Below, piece after piece: positions 1 through 8,668 of a stretch of DNA of 64,000 bases (position 1 is the first letter of the stretch; each line of letters opens with the position of its first letter). The notes beneath the pieces were generated by a model. That model saw nothing but the letters and a program-made list of their open reading frames with translations, was not told the origin of the DNA and did no database searches. The translations under genes were made by a program, and so were the position numbers. Source of the DNA: Streptomyces sp. (GTDB taxonomy: Bacteria; Actinomycetota; Actinomycetes; Streptomycetales; Streptomycetaceae); assembly GCF_019510245.1 (NCBI RefSeq), contig NZ_JAEKKT010000133.1, forward strand, positions 1 to 64,000, in the 5' to 3' direction.

Positions 1-62
1 TGAGCCCGGTCACTGGTTTCCTGACATGCTGTTGTCCCCTTCACCTTTCGGATCCAGGTAAG

Positions 63-803
63 TCATCCGGCCCAGGAACCTCCTCCCGAGTCCCTCCCGG
101 CTGAGCCGGGGATACAAACAGAGCGCCTCGTGGCGCACATCGTCCGCTCGACGACCCAGCGAAAGGTGCCCAGGCCGGTGCCGTGTGGCTGGCCACGTTC
201 GGCGATCGCGGGCCGGATGCCGCGCCGGCGCAGGAGCCGGCGGTACTTGTCGTGGTCGTAGCCGCGGTCGGCGAAGAGCATGTCGGGCCGCCGACGCGGT
301 CTGCCGACCGCTCCCGCGACAGCCGGGATCTTGTCCAGCAGGGGCAGCAGTTGGGTGACGTCGTTGCGGTTGCCACCGGTCAGTGAGACCGCGAGCGGGA
401 TGCCCTGGCCGTCGGTGATGATGTGGTGTTTGCTGCCCGGGCGTGCGCGGTCGACCGGGCTGGGTCCGCTTTTTGGGCCCCTGCGTGCGGCCCGGACGTG
501 GGAGGAGTCGATCACCGCCCTCGACCAGTCCAGTTGATTCTTCGACCGCAGCTTGTTCAGTAGGAGTTGGTGCAGACGGTCCCAGACGCCGGCCTCGTTC
601 CAGGCTGCAAGACGTCGCCAGCAGGTCATGCCCGAGCCGAAGCCGAGCTCCTGGGGCAGGTACTCCCACTGGATTCCGGTGTGCAGGACGAAGAGGATGC
701 CGCACATGGCCTGCCGGTCGGGGACTCGTGGCCGTCCCTCGACCTGCTTGGGCAGCGGTTCGGGCAGTTAGGGTTCGATGAGTGACCACAGTTCGTCGGA
801 CAC
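63..803 (-). pseudogene. IS5-family transposase, degenerate
   Basis: The frame reading from a GTG at 803 begins with a typical IS5-type start (VSDELWSLIEP) but meets an in-frame TAA at 768-770, where related transposases have a leucine. The body then continues in frame (MCGILFVLHTGIQWEYLP, the DDE motifs around VIDSSHVRAAR and LFADRGYDHDKYR, and FRWVVERT). After FRWVVERT the usual ISWLHGFRRLRIR-like stretch is missing. The next recognisable residues, DDVRHEALCL, are in another frame, so an internal deletion has also removed the C-terminal catalytic region. With a nonsense codon and a frame-breaking deletion it cannot make an active transposase. The element ends were not identified with confidence. 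Confidence 0.85.
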
Positions 804-896
804 GATCCACGGCCGCGACTGACACTTTCCCCATGTCCTCATCAACGAGCGATCAAGCCGACAGTCACATGATCAACCCGCTTTTGTTAGGGCCAG

Positions 897-1199
897 TTAG
901 CCCTGAGCGAATCTGAAGGCCGCCAGACTGCCGCTGTTCCAGGACAGTGCGTAGGCCAGTGCGAATGCCCCGATCACGACAAGTGAGGCCAGGAAGACGG
1001 GCCGCCGTCCGAGGCGTTCGCTGACCATACCGAAGCCGATCGCACCTATTGCCTGGCCCAGGAAACCGGCGCTGATCAGGAGGCCAGCCTGGCTCGAGGT
1101 GAGTCCGTAGGTGGCGGACAGGGCAGCGAGGACGGTCCCGATGGACACGCTGTCGAGGGCGTCGAAGAAGGTCGCCACTCGCCAGTCCCTTCCGTCCAT
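897..1199 (-). pseudogene. MFS transporter, N-terminal fragment
   Basis: This 100-residue frame matches the first three membrane segments of a major facilitator transporter of the sugar/aromatic-acid type. It has an initial amphipathic FFDALD stretch, a loop of the form GMVSERLGRRPVF (motif A) and the start of a fourth helix (AAFRFAQG). Full-length relatives have 400-450 residues. The frame stops right after RFAQG, at the side facing the IS5 remnant, so the insertion or a deletion linked to it probably removed the rest. It is unlikely to be functional. Confidence 0.75.
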
Positions 1200-1380
1200 G
1201 ACGACAGCCTCTCGCTGAGCCCTCAGGGAACCGTACTTTCAGCCTATGAAGAATCCTTTGTAGAGGCGACCCGAAAACGGGCTCCGCGAGGTCATCCCGT
1301 TGGGATCGGACCGGTCAGGACATCCCGAGGGCGCGGGGTAACGGCGCTCAGCAGTGACCGGAACCTGGTGATCGTGGGCA

Positions 1381-2943
1381 TCAGCGTGAATCGCGTGTGC
1401 CTGTTGACAGCTTCCTGTGGGGCCGCTGTGGCGGCCGGTCGGCGTCCCGTCTCATACCTATGACGACAACGACGGCCGTGGCCAGCAGGGTCGCGGCCGC
1501 AATCCGGTAGCCGACGGCAACCGCGTGGGTAAAGGCCGCCACCACCTCCGCATGGGTGCGGGCCCCGAGGTCGGCCGCGGCGGAGAACGCGCGGGCGGGA
1601 GAGTCGCCGTGGATGGTGACCGCGGCCGGGAGCCGGCCGGAGAAGCCGCTCGTGAGGGCGGTGCCGACCACCGCGATGCCGAGCGCGCTGCCGAACTCGC
1701 GAGCCGCGCTGTTCAGACCGGAGCCCACGCCCAGGCGGTGCGGCGGAAGCCCGGAGACCACTGCATGCGAGAGGACGGGCGTGGCCAGTCCGTTGCCGAA
1801 GGCCATGACCAGGAGATACATGGCGTACAGCGGGTACGGCGTGGCGGCGGTCGTGGTGGACATCAGCATGAGCCCGGCGGCGACCAGCAGAAGTCCGGCG
1901 GCGGCCGTGGGCAGGGCGCCAAGCCATGCGGACCAGCGGGGACTGAGCCGGGTGACGATCATGATGCCGGCCGCGACCGGGACCACACCGAGCCCCGCCT
2001 GGAGCGGGGAGAAGCCCTTGACATACTGGAGGAACTGGGCGTTGACGTAGAACAGCGCGAACATGCCGAAGAAGACGGCGCCGACCCCGATAGTGCCGGA
2101 GCGCACGGACCGTACCCGCAGCAGCCGTGGGTCCAGGACCGGGTGGGCGGTGCGCAGTTCGTGCAGGACGAACCCGGCGAGGACCACCGCAGCCGTCGCG
2201 AACCCGGCCAGAACGGGGACGGACAGCCAGCCGCGCAAGGGGCCTTCGATGATCCCGAACAGCAGGGCCGTGAGACCCAGTATCAGCAGCGCCGAACCAG
2301 GGACGTCGAGCACGGTGGTGTGGCGCTGAGGGCGCGGGGCGACACGTGCCGCCCACAGCAACAGGGTGGCGGCGAGGGGGGCATATGCCCAGAACAGCGC
2401 CTGCCAGGGCAGGTACTGCAGGATCAGCGCCCCGCCGGTGTTGCCCAGCACTCCGCCCACGGCGAGCGAGGCGCTCCAGGTCGCAATGGCCGTGGGTCGC
2501 CGCCCGTCGGTGACGGAGTGCAGCAGCAGCGACATCGAGGCCGGCATCAGCAGGGCGGCTCCGGCACCGCACAGGGCCCGGCCGGCCAGCAGCAGTACGA
2601 CGGACGGCGCCAGCGCGCATCCGGCGGCGCCCACGGCGAACAGCCCGTGACCGGTCAGCAACACGCCCTTGCAACCGAACCGGTCGCCAAGAGCGCCGGC
2701 CGGGATGAGCAGGCCGGCAAAGACGATGACGTAGGAGTCGACGACCCACAGCACCTCGGTCGGCGTGGGGTGCAGGCTGCCGGCGGACAGCTTCGGTATC
2801 GCCAGGTTGATCGCGGCGACCAAGGACTGCGCGACCATTACAGAGGCGCACATCACCAGCAGGACGCCGCGGGATCCCCGCGCATCACGTGCGTCGTACG
2901 CGCGGACGGGAGTCCGCCCGCCCAGCTGGTCAGCTGAGGCCAT
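1381..2943 (-). CDS. DHA2-type MFS drug efflux transporter
   Basis: A 520-residue polytopic protein of the 14-helix drug:H+ antiporter (DHA2, EmrB/QacA-like) family, predicted to export hydrophobic compounds across the cell membrane. Visible signatures are WVVDSYVIVFAGLLIPAG in helix 2, the motif-A loop GALGDRFGCKGVLL, the GRALCGAGAALLMPA helix and a C-terminal half with long hydrophobic segments. Open frame continues upstream, but the ATG at 2943 is chosen because it gives the normal family N-terminus and overlaps the end of the tetR-like gene by 14 bases. The two genes are therefore co-transcribed and the regulator probably controls the pump. Substrate unknown. Confidence 0.9.
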   Translation of the reverse strand: MASADQLGGRTPVRAYDARDARGSRGVLLVMCASVMVAQSLVAAINLAIPKLSAGSLHPTPTEVLWVVDSYVIVFAGLLIPAGALGDRFGCKGVLLTGHGLFAVGAAGCALAPSVVLLLAGRALCGAGAALLMPASMSLLLHSVTDGRRPTAIATWSASLAVGGVLGNTGGALILQYLPWQALFWAYAPLAATLLLWAARVAPRPQRHTTVLDVPGSALLILGLTALLFGIIEGPLRGWLSVPVLAGFATAAVVLAGFVLHELRTAHPVLDPRLLRVRSVRSGTIGVGAVFFGMFALFYVNAQFLQYVKGFSPLQAGLGVVPVAAGIMIVTRLSPRWSAWLGALPTAAAGLLLVAAGLMLMSTTTAATPYPLYAMYLLVMAFGNGLATPVLSHAVVSGLPPHRLGVGSGLNSAAREFGSALGIAVVGTALTSGFSGRLPAAVTIHGDSPARAFSAAADLGARTHAEVVAAFTHAVAVGYRIAAATLLATAVVVVIGMRRDADRPPQRPHRKLSTGTRDSR

Positions 2944-3622
2944 GCCCGCTCCGGGTGAGGGTGCGGGCGAGCCGGTCCAGGTACGCGTGGAAGGCACCGA
3001 GCATGTCCCAGCGGCCACCGGACAAGGCCCACTGCACCTGGAAGCCGTCACTGACACCGATGAGTTCGCGGGCGACGGCTGCGCAGTCGACGTCCTCACG
3101 CAGCAGGCCGGAGGCGACGCCGTGCCGCAGGGTGCGTTCGATCCGTCCCAGGAGGGTGTCGTAGCGCTCGCGGAAGTACGCGTGGGCGGGGTGCTCGGGG
3201 TTGGCGGCCTCGGCGGACAGAACGCTGTACATCTGCACCAGGCCGGGCTGGGTGAGGTTGAACTCGGTCTGCGCGGCCATGCGCCTGAGCATGTCAAGGG
3301 CGTCCATACCGTCGGGGTCGCCCATGCCCTCGTAGAAGGTTCTCGTGGCGTGCTCGGCGCGGGCCTGGAGCACGGCCATCAGCAGTTCCCTCTTGTTGCC
3401 GAAGTGGTGCAGCAGGCCGGCCGGGGAGATGCCGACATCGGCGGCGATCTTCGGCAGGGACGAGTTGTGGTAACCCCACTGCGCGAAGTGCCCGATGGCG
3501 GATTCGATGATCAGCTTGCGCCGCTCGTCGGCAGCGGCGTACGTGCCGGTCTTACGCCGACGCCGAGGCCGGGTTCCATCCGGCGAATCACCCTGTTTGC
3601 CCTGTGATGTGATGCTTGTCAC
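2930..3622 (-). CDS. TetR/AcrR-family transcriptional regulator
   Basis: A 230-residue protein with a basic N-terminal extension, a TetR DNA-binding domain at about residues 33-80 (RKLIIESAIGHFAQWGY, then the recognition helix ISPAGLLHHFGNKRELL), and an all-helical C-terminal ligand/dimer domain of normal length. It is the first gene of a two-gene unit whose second member is the DHA2 exporter, with a 14-base overlap. The usual logic for this pairing is repression of the operon that is relieved by a pump substrate. No operator could be assigned with certainty. The gene also faces the divergent sugar transporter at 3714, so the 91-base gap may serve both. Confidence 0.9.
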   Translation of the reverse strand: MTSITSQGKQGDSPDGTRPRRRRKTGTYAAADERRKLIIESAIGHFAQWGYHNSSLPKIAADVGISPAGLLHHFGNKRELLMAVLQARAEHATRTFYEGMGDPDGMDALDMLRRMAAQTEFNLTQPGLVQMYSVLSAEAANPEHPAHAYFRERYDTLLGRIERTLRHGVASGLLREDVDCAAVARELIGVSDGFQVQWALSGGRWDMLGAFHAYLDRLARTLTRSGHGLS

Positions 3623-3713
3623 TTACTTAAACACCTACTCGCCATTCGGTTTTTAACCTACGGTGCAGCGTACCTGCCGTCGATGTGGACGGCCAGAGCC
3701 TGGAGGACTCCCC

Positions 3714-5015
3714 ATGGCGCATCGTGATTCGGTGATCCCCAGCCGACTCGCACCGTCACCGTTCCCGCCCCCCGAGGACGCCGACGCCGAGCCCGCATCG
3801 CTCGGACTCATCACCTGTCTCGTGCTGGCCCAGTACGGCGCCTACCTGGCGCTGCTCACCCCTGTGGCGGTCTCGCTCTCCCTGCGCGTCACCCAACTCT
3901 CACCCCATGACAAGGCGTCCACCCTGAGCCTGGTCCTGGGCATCGGATCGCTGTTCGCCCTCATTTCCAACCCGCTCACCGGAGCGCTGTCCGACCGCAC
4001 CACCAGCCGGTTCGGCAAACGGCGCCCCTGGCTGATCGGCGGCATGGTGGTCGGCACCCTCGGGCTCTCGCTCGTCGGCTCGGCGGGCGACGTCATGACG
4101 CTCACGGCCGGCTGGGCGCTGACCCAGTTCGGCATCCACGCCACGCTCGCCTCGCTCAGCGCGGCCATCGTCGACTTCGTGCCCGACCGCCAGCGCGGCA
4201 AGGTCTCCGGCGCCCTCGGCCTTACCCCCAACCTGGCCATGCTGACCGGCGCCTACGGCGCCACCCAGTTCAAGCACGACAGCCTGCTGCTGTTCGGTCT
4301 TCCCGCGCTGGCCGGTCTCGCGGCCGTGCTCCTCCTGGTGACGGTTCTGCGCCGGGACACTCCCGCCGCGCCGGGCGTGCTCCCGCCGTTCAAACTCGCC
4401 GAGTTCGGCCGCAGTTTCTGGTTCGACCCGCGCCGGAATCCCGACTTCGCATGGAACTTCCTCGGCCGGTTCCTGGTGTTCGTCGGCATGTCCTGCGTGA
4501 CGAGTTATCAGTTCTTCTTCGTCACCGACCAGTTGGGCCGCAGCGTCGACGACGCCGTGAAGGTCGTCGCCACCTCGACCCTCGTGCTCACCGCCGTCGG
4601 CGTCGTCTGCTCCCTGTCCGGCGGCTGGGTCTCCGACCACATCCGGCGCCGTAAGCCCTTCGTGGCCGTCGCCTCGGTCCTCGTCGCCCTCAGCCTCGGG
4701 CTGCTGTACGCCGCGCACAGCGAGGCCGCCTTCTACACCGCCATCGCCGTGTACGCCTGCGGGTTCGGCCTCTACATGGCCGTCGACGTGGCCCTCGCGA
4801 TCAGCGTGCTCCCCGACCGGCGCCAGGCGGCCAAGGACATGGGCGTACTCAACATCGCCAACGCCCTGCCGCAGTCACTCGTGCCGATGATCGCTCCGCT
4901 GTTCCTGACCCTGGACGCCGGCGGCGGAAGCGAGTTCGGAAAGCTCTTCCTGTTCGGCGCGCTGTGCGGTGTCGGCGGCGCCCTGGCCGTCATGCGCGTC
5001 CGCACGGTCCGCTGA
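3714..5015 (+). CDS. MFS sugar/glycoside transporter
   Basis: A 433-residue MFS permease with 12 predicted membrane segments. The loop LTGALSDRTTSRFGKRRPWL is the motif-A form seen in the GPH/sucrose-type sugar:cation symporters, so an oligosaccharide or glycoside substrate is likely. The ATG at 3714 is preceded by GGAGGA at suitable distance; the frame is open further upstream but without a better start. The gene lies 69 bases before a GH3 beta-glycosidase on the same strand, which fits uptake of a glycoside followed by cytoplasmic hydrolysis. The two genes probably form an operon. Confidence 0.88.
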   Translation: MAHRDSVIPSRLAPSPFPPPEDADAEPASLGLITCLVLAQYGAYLALLTPVAVSLSLRVTQLSPHDKASTLSLVLGIGSLFALISNPLTGALSDRTTSRFGKRRPWLIGGMVVGTLGLSLVGSAGDVMTLTAGWALTQFGIHATLASLSAAIVDFVPDRQRGKVSGALGLTPNLAMLTGAYGATQFKHDSLLLFGLPALAGLAAVLLLVTVLRRDTPAAPGVLPPFKLAEFGRSFWFDPRRNPDFAWNFLGRFLVFVGMSCVTSYQFFFVTDQLGRSVDDAVKVVATSTLVLTAVGVVCSLSGGWVSDHIRRRKPFVAVASVLVALSLGLLYAAHSEAAFYTAIAVYACGFGLYMAVDVALAISVLPDRRQAAKDMGVLNIANALPQSLVPMIAPLFLTLDAGGGSEFGKLFLFGALCGVGGALAVMRVRTVR

Positions 5016-5084
5016 CGCGTTCCCCGTCGCCGCACGACCACCCGTTGTCCCTACCACTCCCCCGCCGATTCGGAGAGAACTGCC

Positions 5085-6908
5085 ATGGCCTTGGCCACCC
5101 GACCGCCCCGCGACCTCAATCACAACGGCACCATCGAGCCGTACGAGGACCCCGCACAACCCGTGGAGCGGCGGGTGGCAGACCTGCTCAACCGGATGAC
5201 TCTGGAAGAGAAGGCGGGCCTGCTCTTCCAGACCATCCTCACCATGAACCCGGACGGCACCCTCGTGGAGAGCACGGACGTGCCCGGCGGCGCTCCCGCC
5301 GGCACGCTGATCTCCGGGCGGCTCATGAACCACTTCAACCTGATGGGCTCCGGCAGCCCGAGGGCCATGGCCGAGTGGCACAACCGCCTGCAGGAACTCG
5401 CCGCCGACACCCGGCTCGGCATCCCGGTCACCCTGGCCAGCGACCCCCGGCACTCCTTCACCGACAACCCGGCCACCGCCATGCGCTCCGGCCCGTTCTC
5501 GCAGTGGCCCGAGCCCCTCGGTCTCGCCGCGATCGGCGACCCGGAGCTGATCCGCGAGTACGCGGACACGGTGCGCCGCGAGTATCTCGCCGTCGGCATC
5601 CGGCTCGCTCTGCACCCGCAGATCGACCTCGCCACCGAGCCCCGCTGGGCGCGCAACAACGGCACCTTCGGAGCCGACGCGGACCTGACCTCGCGGCTCG
5701 TCGTCCCCTTCCTCGAAGGGCTGCGCGGCGGCGGCGGACTCGGCCCGCACAGCGTGTCCGCGATGGTCAAGCACTTCCCCGGCGGCGGCCCGCAGCGGGA
5801 CGGCGAGGACCCGCACTTCACCTACGGCCGCGAGCAGGTCTACCCCGGTGGCTTCTTCGAATACCACCTGCGGCCGTTCCGCGCCGCCATCTCTGCCGGA
5901 GTCACGCAGATGATGCCGTACTACGGCATGCCCGTCGGTACCGAGTACGAGGAGGTCGGCTTCGGCTTCAACCGCGGCATCATCACCGGGCTGCTGCGCG
6001 AACGGCTCGGCTTCGACGGCATCGTCTGCACCGACTGGGCCCTGATCTACGACGCCCCTATCATGGGCCAGGTCTTCCCCGCCCGTGCCTGGGGCGTGGA
6101 ACACCTCGACCCGATGGAGCGGGTGCTGAAGGTGCTCGACGCCGGCGCCGACCAGTTCGGCGGCGAGGCGTGCCCCGAACTCGTCGTCGAACTCGTCCGC
6201 TCCGGGCGCCTCGACGAGGCCCGCATCGACGTCTCCGTCGCGCGGCTGCTGCGCGAGAAGTTCCGCCTCGGCCTGTTCGAGAATCCCTTCGTCGACCCGG
6301 ACATGGCCGAACAGACCGTCGGCGCCGCGGACTTCCGGGCCCAAGGCGCCGTCGCCCAGCGCCGCGCCCTCACTCTGCTGGTCAACCGGGACACGCTGCC
6401 GCTGCCCAGGCCCGTACGCCTGTACGCGCCGGGCATGGACATCGCCTCCATGCGCGTCGACGGCGTCATCCCTGTCGACGCCCCGGGCGAGGCCGACTAC
6501 GCGGTACTGCGTCTGGACACGCCGTACGAGCCGCGCCCGGGCGCGACCTCCGTCTACGAGAGCGGCTTCCACCGGGGCAGGCTCGACTTCCCCTCGGAGC
6601 GGCTGAGGGAGATCCTCGCCCTGCTCGACGCCGTTCCCACCGTTGTCGTCATGCATCTGGAGCGCCCGGCCGTCATCCCCGAGATCGCCGAACGCTGCGC
6701 CGCCCTGCTCGGCGCGTTCGGCGCGAGCGACGACGCCGTACTCGACGTACTTGTCGGTCGCACGGCTCCCGAGGGCAGGCTGCCCTTCCAACTGCCACGC
6801 ACCATGGCAGAGGTGACGTCCGGCCGGCCGGACGTGCCGCACGAGAGCGTCGACCCGTTGTTCGGCTTCGGCCACGGGCTGCGATACGGGACCGGGCACA
6901 AGGGCTGA
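5085..6908 (+). CDS. GH3-family beta-glucosidase/beta-glycosidase
   Basis: A 607-residue glycoside hydrolase family 3 enzyme without signal peptide, so probably cytoplasmic. The N-terminal TIM barrel is visible (RVADLLNRMTLEEKAGLL, then KHFPGGGPQRDGEDPHF). The catalytic nucleophile is expected at Asp317 in FDGIVCTDW. The C-terminal alpha/beta sandwich (LTLLVNRDTLPLP onward) ends with GRLPFQLPRT and FGFGHGL, both typical GH3 motifs. At about 600 residues it lacks the fibronectin-III tail of larger GH3 enzymes. It follows a sugar MFS permease, which suggests hydrolysis of imported beta-glycosides. Exact sugar specificity cannot be read from sequence. Confidence 0.9.
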   Translation: MALATRPPRDLNHNGTIEPYEDPAQPVERRVADLLNRMTLEEKAGLLFQTILTMNPDGTLVESTDVPGGAPAGTLISGRLMNHFNLMGSGSPRAMAEWHNRLQELAADTRLGIPVTLASDPRHSFTDNPATAMRSGPFSQWPEPLGLAAIGDPELIREYADTVRREYLAVGIRLALHPQIDLATEPRWARNNGTFGADADLTSRLVVPFLEGLRGGGGLGPHSVSAMVKHFPGGGPQRDGEDPHFTYGREQVYPGGFFEYHLRPFRAAISAGVTQMMPYYGMPVGTEYEEVGFGFNRGIITGLLRERLGFDGIVCTDWALIYDAPIMGQVFPARAWGVEHLDPMERVLKVLDAGADQFGGEACPELVVELVRSGRLDEARIDVSVARLLREKFRLGLFENPFVDPDMAEQTVGAADFRAQGAVAQRRALTLLVNRDTLPLPRPVRLYAPGMDIASMRVDGVIPVDAPGEADYAVLRLDTPYEPRPGATSVYESGFHRGRLDFPSERLREILALLDAVPTVVVMHLERPAVIPEIAERCAALLGAFGASDDAVLDVLVGRTAPEGRLPFQLPRTMAEVTSGRPDVPHESVDPLFGFGHGLRYGTGHKG

Positions 6909-7650
6909 CACGGCCCGCTGGGAGAGCGGCCGGCAAGGCACCGCACCACCGGCGGCGTGCGCCGTCCCCGGACCGAACGGCCCGGGGACACACGCATTCC
7001 CTGGGATCGGTCACCCGCCCCACGGACGCTCGCTTTCGAGGCGCGGGCCCCGGGCGAACCACTTGGTGTGGCCAGGAGGCGAATGGCGCTGGAGTGGCGC
7101 CAGACGGGTTCGTCGGCCAACAGCCCGGGGGCGCGGGGGGTGACCGCGGCGGCGAGGCAACTGACGACGACGCCTCCGAGGCGGGTGTCGGTCCCGACCC
7201 ATTCCATTTCCATGATGGCGGTCAGGGAGCCGGTACCGACAGCGATAGGGGGCGTCAGGGAGGCCCCCGCAAGCCCGGCTCCGCAGTAGTGAGCACCGTG
7301 TACCGGGCCACGGCCTTGGCTCGCGGCACCCAGGAATCGGCGGGCGGAGACGTACGTAGGAGTGGGGTGTCGCGAGGGCTGGGGTGACGTGTGGGACTAC
7401 TAGGTGCAGTCGGCTTTGACAAGACCTGGCGCAGACCATGCTCGCGGGCGAAGGAGCCGGCGATGCGGCAGGGCCCGTCGCCGCCGCACGCTGGAGCATA
7501 GTCCCTGGGCAGGTCGGCGGCCGTCGGGAACGGGCTGCGCCGACGGCGGGCCTGCGCCACTGGACGCGGGCATCTCCGCCTCGCTCGTAGGTGACCTGAC
7601 GGATCGTTGTGAGCCTTGAGTCTTCGGCAGCCTGCTTTTGCGGTTTCCTC
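6909..7650. other. Non-coding or degenerate stretch
   Basis: About 740 bases after the GH3 gene contain only short overlapping open frames on both strands with no recognisable protein family and no consistent codon bias. No RNA gene or clear repeat is visible. It borders the fragment at 7651-8274 and is most simply read as decayed sequence. Confidence 0.5.
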
Positions 7651-8274
7651 TTACGGACGTGCCAGTGACGGCCCGCCGCAGAGTGTGGCCGGAACGTTGC
7701 GGAGTTGATCGTCAACCCCGGCATGCGTAAACACCTGCTCGCTCAGGGCTACTGCGGCGTCCAGGTCTCCGGCCACGAGAGCCAGGTGCGCCCGGGCTAG
7801 TGACAGTCCGGGGTGGTAGACCACCGGACCGAAGGGGCCGGTATTCGGATCCTCTGAACGGTCAAGAATTTTTCTTACCCGGTCGAATTCCCCTCTTCTC
7901 GTCAGCATGAAAGCCAACCACATTCTGGTACGCAGTTCACAGGCGCATGAAGTGTCAGCCGGTGCAATCGAGAGGGCTAGTTCAGCGGTATGCAGACTAC
8001 GGTCGGACCATCCATTCAGCCAGAGAGTCATCGCCTGATCGATGAGTCGGCATTTTCCGCACGATGCCGAACCAGGCGATTCGTATGCAGAACTTTTCAG
8101 AAATGTTCTCTTCACCATTGAGAATCCTGGAGTACAGAGAGGGGTTATGATGGTCCGCCTCAGCCCGGGCTGCTCCATTGCATGCCACACGCCATGAGTA
8201 CCGTTATTTACGGCGAGCTTCTTGACGTCGCTCTGGATGAGGCGTGTCTTTGCCAGGATGTCGCTGGCGATCAC
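7651..8274 (-). pseudogene. Possible fragment of a TPR/LuxR-type regulator
   Basis: The last 140 residues of this 207-residue frame look like helix-turn-helix (TPR-like) repeats of the kind found in the middle of large LuxR/MalT-type ATPase regulators (RSLHTAELALSIAPADTS, LARAHLALVAGDLDAAVALS). The first 60 residues match nothing, and the frame stops without the LuxR DNA-binding domain. The base composition is less GC-rich than in neighbouring genes. It is probably an orphan fragment of a larger regulator. It could also be an unrelated small helical protein. Confidence 0.35.
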
Positions 8275-8668
8275 GGACAGTTGAAGGAGCTGACCTTGGA
8301 CTCAGGAGTCGGTCTACTTGCTGAGCACCGGCAAGCGGGCGAGACCGGGGCCGACTGGCGACCCGGGCCAGCTTCAGAGGAACGGGAGGCTCCCATCGGC
8401 CGCACTGCTGACATGAGAGCGGTGATGGTTGTTGCGGAAGCAAAGGCATGGGGTTCGCTCTCGCTCGCCTTTCCGATCCCCCGAAGGACCACAAAACCTT
8501 CATCATCTGTACAGCACCGCATCAAGTGGGCCTACCTACATCAACCTCACTCTCTGCGCTCGTGGCGCACTCAAACGCCAAGTTTGCGTACGGCGTGGAC
8601 GAGAGGGTGTTCAAGTCTTGCATGCAAGATGATCTTGAACACCCTCTGCCCGACTGATGGAGAACCGG
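8275..8668. other. Low-GC stretch without recognisable gene
   Basis: These roughly 390 bases have lower GC than the surroundings and carry several short frames on both strands (for example 8448-8657 +), none with a recognisable domain or good ribosome binding site. Together with 6909-8274 this looks like decayed or foreign DNA. Confidence 0.4.

Noticed and set aside
1417..2937. 506-codon plus-strand frame opposite the DHA2 exporter
   Set aside because: Low-complexity Gly/Arg/Gln-rich antisense product; the minus strand encodes a normal MFS protein.
4875..6941. Long minus-strand open frame (688 codons) opposite the GH3 gene
   Set aside because: It is the antisense shadow of a high-GC gene: no ribosome binding site, composition dominated by Gly/Val/Glu/Ala/Arg, and the plus strand has full GH3 motifs.
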